Positions 1 to 10,702 of a stretch of 64,000 bases of DNA are shown here, in pieces (within the stretch, counting starts at the first letter, position 1; each line of letters starts with the position of its first letter). Under the pieces are notes generated by a model, which worked only from the letters and a program-made list of their open reading frames with translations, made no database searches and was not told where the DNA came from. The translations under genes were made by a program, and so were the position numbers. The stretch lies in the NCBI GenBank assembly GCA_036850595.1, contig CM072156.1:9975441-10039440 (forward strand), in the 5' to 3' direction. The DNA comes from Rhyacichthys aspro. Taxonomy: Eukaryota > Chordata > Actinopteri > Gobiiformes > Rhyacichthyidae.

Positions 1-3000
1 GTATCACGTTCAATAAAAATGACCACATTTTGAACCTTTTAAATCCCTCTCTGACTGAGAAGCACTCAACACCAGCCAAAGTAAACTACCTCCTCAATAA
101 GTGGAGTATTTTCAAAGTCTTTCTCCAAACTGTTGTAAAGACGTTGCAATTATCTCACACTGGATTATAACGACAGTGAAGGATTTGCTGCTAGTTGCCC
201 TAAAGGTTCACAAGTACAGGAAGTAGCTGCAGAATACTTGTAACCAGCTGTATTTAGCACGAACGCTTACATTTCTCTTATGTTTTGCTGTTTGATGTAT
301 GGGTCCTGGCCTGTGTGGGGAACTCTTGATATAGAAATATCATTGGTACCACTGCCTCTACATACGACAGGAGTTAGTGAAAACAGGTTTTATTCGGCAG
401 CAGTTTGAACTAGAGTTTCCTTTTCCTTCAAGTGAAAAAGATGCTGAACCTTGCCCATGTTAATATTTGTGCTCAAGCTGACCTTGCTGTGGTCAGATCT
501 CTCCACAGAATTAACACTGGTCACATAAATGATACACCGCTGTTTGACCGCAGCTTCAAACCCACTTATGAATTCATGTTATGAGGCAGAAATATGTGAA
601 TCAGTTCATGAGGAGAAAAGGAAAGTCAAATGGAAACAGAGGCCATGGTCGGGATCAATTTGTTCTTCACTTTTAAGAGATTTTTTAGCCCTATGTGAAG
701 GTAGGTCTGCTGGTCAATAAGAAGTATTCATCTGTGTTGACCTACAACCAACGGGCAGCATGAAGCACACATTCTCACAGATGGTGCCTGCAGAGATTTT
801 AACAGCAGCAAAGACAGGCAGCAGTAAGTGCTGTGTGTTGTGTCCTTTGTTTGTGTTATGTTTTTTATAGCTCTCATAGACAACAGGCTTCCATTACTCA
901 CTTCTGACTAGAAATGTTAGAGCATAGTTTTTCAGATTTTCTTTGAGCTGTTTCTGTCATAAAGAAAAAAATAAAAGTTAATTAATTCATTGTTCTAAAG
1001 GGCAAATGTGCATTAAAAAGTGCCTCATGGTGATATCATCTGGTTTTTTTTTTTGTTTTTTTTTTTTACCAGCTGCACCTGCTGCTTTGCAGAAGTTTAC
1101 TTTGGCAAATACTTTATGCATTGTCAGTTCAAAGCAAGATGGTACACAGTCTCACTTGGAGCAAAAAAGGATATGTCTAAAACAACTCTGCCAAACTTGT
1201 ATTTCTAACTCAAACCACAAAAGAAATTGTGTTACGAATAATGTTTAAGCTCAGGGCTGTGATTTTGTAAACGCTGAAAATGGTTTAAATTGTGAATGTG
1301 AACCTGATGATGGACTGGGCTTGTTTTTGTGCTTTGTAGTGTTTTTGCAGATGTGCAGCTGCTCGTGCTTTGTTCAGCCATGGGAAATCTCCCTCCCATT
1401 AGCTTGTCTCCTTCTCTTAGTCATCTCTCTTATCTTCTGGCCCAGTCCGCTCTCAGAGAAGTCCTTTCCCAAATGGACAGAAATATTTGCCCATGAATGG
1501 AGCTATAGATGCAATCTTCTTCCATGATAGCCTAAAGCACAGTCTGTCTAACGGGTAATACTCAAAGCTATCAGAGCTACACTCGGCCCCTTCAGCTACT
1601 CACTGACTGTAATGAATACACAATTAGAGCAGCCCTGGGTCAGCTCAGGCCTTAGGCTCTGGTGACTTTTCCTGGAAGACATTCTTGCTTACAGATACAG
1701 ATTTGGTTTATTAAATATTTAATACTGTCATTTGTGTGTAAAGAATTTCTAAGTTAGGTCCCAGACTCTATTAAAGCTATAAAGAAGTGTTAAAGCTAGA
1801 GGTTAACAGCACATTTTGGTTAATTTGTTCACAACTTTTTCCATGGACTGTAATTGTATGCAGCTTGTCAAAGTTTACATGTTGTACGATTGCTGGTATG
1901 ATACCATTGTTTTTAAGTACAGTGACACCCGTACAGAGCAGTTTCTGTTTTTGGCCATTCTTTTACATGAGAATGGCATTTTAAGTTGATTTTTCATAAA
2001 TCAGAAATATATCACACTCTAAATTCTTAAGATAGTTGTTTACATGAATGTATTGTTGCTATGTAGATTAAGGACAGATTACAAACTAAAACTGTCTCTA
2101 TTGTTTTTTATTTGGACAGTAATAGTTCATAAAAACTTCTGAATAATGGGTAAAATGAGGTGTCAAAGCCCATCTTTGCTCGACGTCAGATGTTTTTGTA
2201 GTGTTTGCTCATGAACTCGCGCCTGCACACCCTGACACAGCTCCAGACATTCTTTCCCACAAGTGGAAGAGATACCAAGATAAGAAAAGACTGTTGTGAC
2301 CTGCACGTTGTCTTTTAGATATAAAATTACAGGCACAAAATCAGGAATATTTTTATCACTTATTACAGGAAGTTTGAACAGACTGAATGTTTTAGTGAAT
2401 TTAGGAACACAATCCCCACTGTCTACCAACACAAACAAGGAAGTCATGCAAACTGTCCAACTATATCCCTCATGTACTGTATCATGATGAAGACAAAAGC
2501 CAAAATGTGGTCTCAAAAACAAAACAGTAACACAGAGATGAGGGGTAGATGTCGCGGTCAATTTCAAACATGTTTGGCCTCGGGGACTGTTTGCCATCTG
2601 CGTTTCATAAACATTCCCTCGATCAAAGTCACAGGTTAATAAAAAAAAGTCTCAGACTGAGCTCCTTCGGCTTATGAACGTGGCCCCAGAAATGCTTGAC
2701 TTCATTATTTTAAAGTCCTGCAGCCCATCATGTACGAGTCAGGTTTCAATTTCCTACTGTGAACTTTCCAATGCTCTCTGTGTTCTCTAAGGGACATGCC
2801 ATGTTGATGAAGCTGCCTGGCATTTGTAAGAATTACTGATGAATACCCCTCATGCTCTGATGTCACTATGTAAATGTCATTTAACAAATCCACTGGTTTT
2901 GACTTTTTCGTCTTTTATCGCGTGTCCTTTCCATGTCACTGGCAGTTGGAGTCAACCTCGGCTTCCTTTGTGTATGAGGTGAGGTATTACTAGTTATACG

Positions 3001-3502
3001 CAGGGCTAACACTTGGGGACAGACAATGACAGACAACGATTCACACATGCACAGGCCACACAAATTAGATAAGTTGGTTCATTTTAAATATGCATGCTTT
3101 ATAAATTGGGTTTACAAGTTTTACATGGACTTACCCAGCCTCAATTGAATGACTTTTTAAGCTGAAGTCTGGCAGTGGGATTGGCACCAGGGCCGTGACT
3201 CGTGGGGGCTGTGAGGTGCACCACATTTGGACAAACTGTGCTCTCAACGAAAGGAAGCAAACATTGTAATAGCCTCCTACTTCAAAATAAGTTTTTCCAC
3301 TTTTAACTTGTCTTTTATTGTTGTGTGGTTTTGGGCATTTTTATCTATTAATTGTGTGTTATTTTATGTTACCTGCCTGGGGACTGCTGACAGAAATGAG
3401 CAACTCTGCTACAATCAGGCACATTTGTTACAGATGTTCATTAATGTGCATTGTCCCTATTCAATTCATAATAAACAAACCCTCTTTTATATGCACAGCT
3501 TA

Positions 3503-3556
3503 ATTGAACTACACTCAGAGCTTGACTGAGCCTTTGAGGTCTGAGTGTAGTTCAGA
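3503..3556. repeat. Inverted repeat / hairpin, 14-bp perfect arms
   Basis: The arm GAACTACACTCAGA at 3506-3519 is exactly the reverse complement of 3540-3553. After one G-G mismatch, the inner bases 521-525 and 534-538 also pair (two wobbles). Two more pairs extend outward. The result is a stem of about 21 pairs with a loop of about 8 nt. It is shorter than most pre-miRNA hairpins. No transposon ends were recognised around it. Confidence 0.6.
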
Positions 3557-5135
3557 GCTCAAAGACAGAAGTGAAGTGAAGATTTAAGTCAAAACACATA
3601 CCTGACTTGTTTGTAGCATTAAAAGCTACAATGCTACAGTTTGAAAATGTATTCCTAACTTGGTATTGTGTTTTCCAAGGAACCCATGAATGCACCTTAA
3701 GCTATTAGAATATAGAGTTCCTTTCAGACTATTTTATGTTAGCCAGCACAAGAGAGATATAAACTCTGGAGCATTTGAGAGCAGAGCGAATTACTGCTAT
3801 TCCAGCTGAACTAAGACAGTTACATGCACATTAAAAATCTGATTAAAGTTGGACTAAGGCAATAATTTGAATTTCTTTCCTTGCATGTAAGTGCTCTGAC
3901 AACTGGCCTGGAGATAGATCTACTGTAACTGTGAGGCAGAACTGCAAACCGCTTGACCACTGCGCATATATGTACATTTATATATATTTGTTGTATTCCA
4001 TGAAATAAGGGATGGTGATTTCTTTAAATTGATAAGACAAACAAACAAAACAAAAACAAAAAACAGTTTAGTATAATAAGAATATAATAAGACAACAACA
4101 ATCTATAAAGCAATACTTACTAAATGTGAAAAATACCTCTGTGACATGGGACACGACCAACTGAGAAATGAACTGTGCAATCATAAGCTTGTACCATCTC
4201 AGTCACTTATTAAAGACCTCATAGATTTATCGTCTGCAACTCTGCACCCCAGTTTGAGTAACATACTGTAATGAGCTATTGCCCTGTATCCTCGTCCGGA
4301 GCTGGCACTCTCTGTGATGTCATGGACATTCCTCGGGGCCTGTATCATTTTCTGGTGTCAGCTTTTAGAGCCCGTTGGAGGTTGATATCACAAGTGACAA
4401 CCTGTTGATGTGTTTTCGCAGCACAGCGAGGGAGTTGCTAGGTGCTTTTTTAGTCTGCAATTAATTCCAGCTCGAACTGAGGGGAGGGCGTGACGCTTCG
4501 AATGCTAGCAGGCTTTGACAGCCAGCCAACAGCCGAGTGGAAGGAGAGCCAGAGAAAAACAGCAAGCACGAACGCAAGCGAGAGAGACTTCTTCAGCTGA
4601 CTTTATTTTTATGACCAGTAAACCACAGTAAACAAACAAAAAAGCACATAAATTGTTGCTGGACTACACCAAAGCCTAGAAACAGAACTGCAGCAGTAAA
4701 GCAGCCTGTTGCTCAACAAAACATACAATGAGCATACAAATGTTGACTGCAGACTGTCTGATGCACTGTCGCCTATTTAATCTTTAAATATACAAAGTGA
4801 TGTTTGTTTGGACAGAACAAAGACAAACTTTATGCTTTATCAGTTTCTCTTCCCTGTGCAGTGTTTAGACAGAAGTTAAACACAAGAGGCTCCTCCAGAC
4901 AAACTTGAGTAGTCATGTTTACTGTTGAGTTTATTATTTTTGCCAAGTTAAATCTGTCTGACCCTGCAAACACTATGCATCAGTCTGATTGGTTGAAAGA
5001 AAATGTCAATCTGGAGTTCCTAATAACCCTTTGGCTTATATAATGTTTGGGTGGTACTATAAGTCCAAGAGACAGTGTTTCTGCTGCATAAGATAATGGA
5101 TTTTAAAAGAGCTATAGATAATTTTATTAAATCAC

Positions 5136-5197
5136 TGGGTATATCTGGGCTATACCCAAATATACCTTTCCTCTTGTATACATACAAGAGGAAAGGT
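5136..5197. repeat. Two adjacent hairpins, one with 16-bp perfect arms
   Basis: At 5164-5197 the arm ACCTTTCCTCTTGTAT is followed by a 2-nt centre (AC) and its exact reverse complement, making a 34-bp near-perfect palindrome. Immediately to the left, TGGGTATA (5136-5143) and TATACCCA (5151-5158) form a second hairpin with a 7-nt loop. No gene or known element accounts for the pair. Confidence 0.7.
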
Positions 5198-6545
5198 CTG
5201 CTAAAATAGATGTGTGCCAGGCCAAGTTTCATAACTGAATAGCTATTGGCACAAGATTTAGTCTCCTAAGTTCAAAATATGCCAATATTTAGTAGCGGCT
5301 AAACAGAAAACCATAGTAAGCAGATGGAAAACTTATGTTTTGTATTTACAGTTGGACAATGTTTTCTTTGTGCTCAGGTTTGACTGAGGAGTGTGATGCA
5401 GTTTGTTGTGGTCAGTCACTGTGCAATGACTTGAACTAATGGAGACTAACAACATCTGGACTCACTAAAGTGCTATTAGCAGCTTGCTTATAATTGGCCC
5501 TGACCCTTTATTCCTGAGAGGTCATTGGTCAAAAAAAGTCGGGAAGTTTAAGAACAGGAAAATTAACTTCCTGTTATTCGATGATAATGGCCACATGAGG
5601 TGCAAAGTTAACGAAGGGTCGTTAGAAAGAATGTCACACACAAACAGGTGCTACGTTTATTAAGTACATGGAAAAACAGTGCTGACCAACTATTAAAGTC
5701 AAGTCTACAGTCATTATAGAGCACACAGTTAGAACACTGGTCTTATATTAATGTTGTTACAACATGTCCAAAAGGACAATTCAATAGAGGGCTTGTCTGA
5801 AAATATGCAGTGTAGCTGCATGAATGTACAAATACATTAAACATAATGAACACCATGTGTGAATTAATGCATTAGCTTTAATGCACTAACCAGTCTGGCA
5901 TGTTCTTTTATCGTTATTGGTTGCCGCCTTTTTGTTCTGAAGTCCAAAAACATAGAGTAACTGTAATCTTTGAAGCCTGAGGTGAGTGCTCACTGTTAGC
6001 TAGTTTCATGCAGAGACAGAAATAGGGCCAAGGGCTTGTTGCTTTACTTCTAACTAACTCCATCTGGACATCCAACTGACTAAGACTGGTGCGAAGCAGT
6101 GCTATGTAAAATTAGCATCTCATCTGAGCAAGGCCATAGGCAAACCCCCTTCTATGCTCTAAAGAGAAGCATCTGTCCCCTGCACTCTTAACATCCATCC
6201 ACACCTTACCAATGGCCAATTTTAATTTCTTGATAGTCTAGAGGAAATATTTTCCACAATATCTCCTTTCTCAATATACATTTAACTAATCAAATTTTCT
6301 GTATTACAAGGCTGAACGTTTAGTTTGAAGTTTGAGGAGTATTTGAAAATCTTGGATCCTCTTTTCTGCACAGAGTGTTTACTGAAGACCCTTTACAGAA
6401 CAGCATTGTGAAAGGGCCTGCTGGCACGGAGGTTGGCTTGGTGAATGAGCAGGCTAAGAAAGACTACAACAGGTAACAAGGACCTACTGCTGAGAGACAG
6501 ATGGCTGAGCTGCACAATGAGAGCCCTATACACTAACGGGAAACT

Positions 6546-6577
6546 GTGTGTGAGTGTGAGAGAGAGAGAGAGAGAAA
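6546..6577. repeat. GT/GA microsatellite
   Basis: A short GTGTGAGTGTGA stretch runs into an uninterrupted (GA)n tract on the plus strand. It is intergenic and likely polymorphic. Confidence 0.85.
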
Positions 6578-7783
6578 GCTTTTATTCCCTGCATATTAAT
6601 TTGTCCAATGAGCAATCAAAGAATGTCCCATGAATGACTGTTTCATACCAGAGTGTATTTGGAGGTTACTCACTCCCTTCTCTCTAATGAGCAGTGTAAA
6701 CTTGGTAATAAAATGCATGATTATCACAATAACTACACATGGCTCAGATTGAAACTGTGTTGTCAATATAAACCAACCAATCAGCAGTATCAAACTGATC
6801 ATTTACCATCTTTTAGAACTTCACATATTATCAATGTAACAATATTTAAAGAATACCACATGACATAAACTCTCTAAAATTAAGTATATGACTAAAGCAA
6901 CAAATACTGCTCCAGACTTACATCTGATCTGACAGGTTCTTGTGAAGTACTCACTCAAAGTTACTTAGTGAAGATCTGTTGGACCTGGCCAGACTGTTCT
7001 TACTGTTATACGTCATACAGTTAGTTTAATGATTGTCAGTTACTTTACAGGCGTACATTTCCTACATATTTTATAATATATTTTATAACCTTAAGTAAAC
7101 GGTAGAAATCCTGTATGTATTAGATTAGGTTTTAGGAACTACTGTAAGTGTTACATATAGTAACAAGTTGTATAAGCCTACCACTTAGATGAAGAAGCCA
7201 GTATTTTGTGACCCACTAATTACATACAGCATGTATAGGGTAGCGTTGTGCTCTATTATGGCAACAGAGCTTTGATGAGTCTTTTCTTTGTCTTCCGCTC
7301 TGAGGAATAAACCTGTTCCGATTCCTGTTGTTGCAGATTGCGGAAAATTACCCTACTATTAAACTCTGCAGACTTGCACTGGAAATGACGTCAAGACATC
7401 AAAGTTACATACTGTTACATACTCAGAAATTCAAACAGTGCATGCATAAAATGAATATCCCAACATCGATGAATTAAGCTGGCTTCAGTGATATATCTTC
7501 TTGTATCTTCACAGACGTTTTGTTTCTATCAAAAGAACTGAAACACGGTGTATGGTGCTTGCTGTGAGAGAACATGAATACAAGCGAAGCATGCAGCCGC
7601 AGCATGGATGAATCAGTGGAGCTCAGATTGCAGCGCTGCAGCCACTGTAATTGATAGTCAAAGCACCATCCCCCTCTTTGGGAGAAAATCTACACAACAG
7701 AATCAAACCACATCCAGTTTGGATCTCTGCCAGGGAATTATTCATTGCTTCAGCTATCTGGGCCAGTGCAGAATCATATGGAT

Positions 7784-7810
7784 TACACACACTCTCTCTC
7801 ACACACACAC
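7784..7810. repeat. CA/CT compound microsatellite
   Basis: (AC)n, (TC)n and (AC)n runs follow each other directly on the plus strand. It is intergenic. Confidence 0.85.
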
Positions 7811-8859
7811 TAGTGCTCTATCGGAGGCAGACCAAGTTATTTTCTGGAAGTGAACTTGTTGGCTGCAGTGGCTCTCCACACTAAATAGCGAGGCTAACCA
7901 GTGTTTGCTTTGTGGAAATCCCTTTGGCGTTTGCAAAGTGAGATGGGACGAATGGCTCACACAAGGCCTCCTCATATGTTTCATTTCATCTGCTCCGGCC
8001 TGGGTATTTTTACTCTGCACATATGTTGGAACTAGCGGGAGCATTACAGAACTAAGGCACAGATGATTTTTCAATTTGGCATATGTTCTTTAACATTGTA
8101 GCTCCTCTAGATCCAGGCAAAGGCGAGTGTTTTGGAAGTGAGTACCATTTTTGGAAAGGGGTCACAGTTTGCAGTGAATAAATCATGACAGTTATCATGG
8201 AGCCGTTTACTCAACGCCAAAACACTAATGATGGTGACAAAACAGTCTGAACTAACATGGATGACTCAACTGTAGTCTGCCAGGCCTTGAGGGGCACTGT
8301 GAACCCATCGCTGCACATGCTCCAGACATTGCACACAAGAAGAAGTAGCTAATGGTGCAGGTCCAAAGTTTTTAAACCTGACTTTTTCTGTAGCTGGACA
8401 AAATAAAGCATAAATGTAATACTTTTTTAATGCACAAAATCACTGTATTTTGCAATTAGTTCTACTTGCTGTGTGTAGCCAGCAGCCAATAGTTCTTTAT
8501 GACCCAATTAAGACATTCTTTTTGACAAGGAGTATCAGGACACCTTGCAATTTAAAAGACAAAACAGGGGCTGCCAAAACAAACCAAAAACAGCTCCTTT
8601 TCAAAAGTTAGCATTTCCTTGGAGTGCTACTGACTTTTTGGAATAATCAATGAAAGGTTTCATAAAGTCACCCCTTATCATTTATGGTCTAGGAGCTGAC
8701 ACTGAGATTAGTGAAAAGTAATTATCCACCAACCAAAAAGTCTGACAGAAAGCAATACATTTACAATATGCTGTAGACATATTTTTGGTGTATAAACACA
8801 GTGAGGCCAGTAATGGTGCTTTGTTCGAGGTTGTTTTTCTTCTACCTCACAGTCCGAAG

Positions 8860-8920
8860 GCCTGGGGCTGTGCCCTATCAGGATTCGACCCGGCAACCTG
8901 CAGGTCTAAAGTGAAAGCTC
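8860..8920 (-). repeat. Possible tRNA-derived SINE fragment
   Basis: Read on the minus strand, the sequence contains GGGTCGAATCC preceded by GGTTGCC. This is close to the RNA polymerase III B box of tRNA-derived SINEs (GGTTCGAATCC). No convincing A box or tail was found, so it is at most a degraded piece. Confidence 0.35.
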
Positions 8921-10240
8921 CAGCAGTTGGGGCCCAGGCTCCCATCATCTGGTTTCTATTCTCTCTGCCCTGTCCAATGAAATCTGACCTGCTTTAGAGG
9001 AGAACTGAATTATGGGCCCATCAATAAATACCATATTTCCTCCTTTGAAGTTGCATATGTGATGGAAAGTGGTAAGATGTCATGTGTTAAAGTTATTACC
9101 CAATACCTTAGCACTAATCTACTGAGCTTGATGTTCCCGACTTTTGAAGACTGTTGTGGCTTTATCTATTCTGACAGCAGCCAGACTGAGTGCTTTTTTC
9201 ACTCTGACCAAACGTCAGAACTATTTTCAATCTCCCTTGACTCTCTGTGACCCCCGCAGAGGTGAGCTGCAGGAAGGCAGTGGAAGGAGCCTTACAGGAG
9301 AATCACAGGCTCTGAATATTTCGTGACAATAGTGAATAATTTTACCAGCTGCTGAATAGTCTGCACTTGAATCATTTGGAGGTGCCTATAAAATGTGTGT
9401 AATCTTCCTGCCTCTTACTCTTTAATTGTGCCTCTCACGGAACAAGTTGCTTTTGTTAAGAAAGTGATAGCCTCAGGTCCCAGTGATCCACCAGTCAGAA
9501 AAGACAAGACACATGGAGAAGATGAGCCATCATCACTTTTAATGGCTGTTATTTCAAAGGTCTTGTCAGAACATTAAAATGTTACTAACCCACTACGGGG
9601 CCCAAGTTAGTCATCATTAGCCAACATAAAACTTTGGCATTATGTTAGCAGATGTAACAGGCACATACATTTAGAGAAACCTGAAAAGATGTGAAATGTG
9701 ACCCCAGCCTTTTTACAGTGACCCCTTTCAATGTTATAAAGGCCACAAAGAAGTTTCAAGTGCTTCTGGTAAAGGACAATGTGGCTATTAACTTAGCATA
9801 CTCAGTGCCTGTCCTCTTTAAGTTAAATAGAATACTTTTTAACCACCACTTGGGTCTACTTTGAGTCCAGTTATGAACCATGTACCAAAAGAAGACAACT
9901 GTCTGCTATTAGTAAATGTAACAATACTTTATGACAACAGAAAAGACAAAAAGGCCTTGGCTGATGACATTGGACATTCAGTCCAACATGATTTAAATGT
10001 CTTTAAATTTCAAACCTTCTGTTGGTCTGAACTTCTGACAGTAGGCTGCGAGTGTGAATGAAGACTTCAGGTTCAGAGGCTGCTCCATGTGACAGGGTCA
10101 GGTGTACAGCTGCTCGGGTTAAAGAACTCTGTCTTTTGGAATGGGGCAAAATACCTCCACAATTAGGACTCACATGAGCACAGGAGAAATGAGGAGGTGG
10201 GGACTGAACTGAAAGGCAAACTCCACAGCTCCAAAGAGGA

Positions 10241-10702
10241 TATACAGTACTGCAAAAGCTTTAGACGGCAGTGACAATACAATTTAAATGTTTTTTTATT
10301 GAGTTACAAAATGGAAATGTGAGAAGAAAGCGAAAAGAAAACCTTCAATTTAAAGCGTGTTCCCAGAACAAGGAGACCTGATGTGATGGAGTAACCCTGA
10401 TCCAAACATCATGGAGTCTGGCCTGGTCCTGTCTGGGATTACATGGTCTTGTTCCCTCTGAGATTTTATGGTCTGGTTTGGTCCAGTTTGGCCTGGTTTT
10501 GTCTGGGATTCTCCAAATGTTTGAACAGAACCCAAAAACTGCTAGAACTGTTGCTGTTTTAAGGACAAGTCACACAAAGTATTGATTTAATTTGGAATTG
10601 TCTTCTGTTGTTTCACTTTGTATTTTGTAAACTAATAAATATCACTATACTTTAAAATTTACTTTTACATCCAGACCTGCATAAAACTACAGTTCTGTAC
10701 AT
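10241..10702. mobile_element. Tc1/mariner-like non-autonomous remnant
   Basis: The left end begins TATACAGTACTGCAAAAGC and the right end, read on the minus strand, begins TACAGAACTG. The two share 9 of their first 10 bases in inverted orientation. TACAGTACTG-type ends followed by an AAAAG-rich stretch are typical of Tc1/mariner-family elements common in teleosts, and their TA target would fit the left junction. The internal 460 bp hold no transposase ORF, and the right terminal repeat is decayed. The assignment rests on the ends only. Confidence 0.45.

Larger units (their letters stand above)
1..10240. other. Intergenic DNA, no recognised gene
   Basis: No exon of a known family could be read on either strand. 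The ORFs present are short, overlap one another on both strands and lack family motifs. The sequence is AT-rich with several moderately GC-rich patches (4.26-4.56 kb, 7.5-7.9 kb, 8.8-9.0 kb). In mammals the gene beyond the 3' end of TARS1 is ADAMTS12, but no thrombospondin-repeat or metalloprotease exon is visible here. Repeats found in this stretch are listed separately. Confidence 0.6.

Noticed and set aside
2163..2597. 144-codon minus-strand ORF
   Set aside because: No domain, no codon bias and no splice context; expected by chance in a window of this size.
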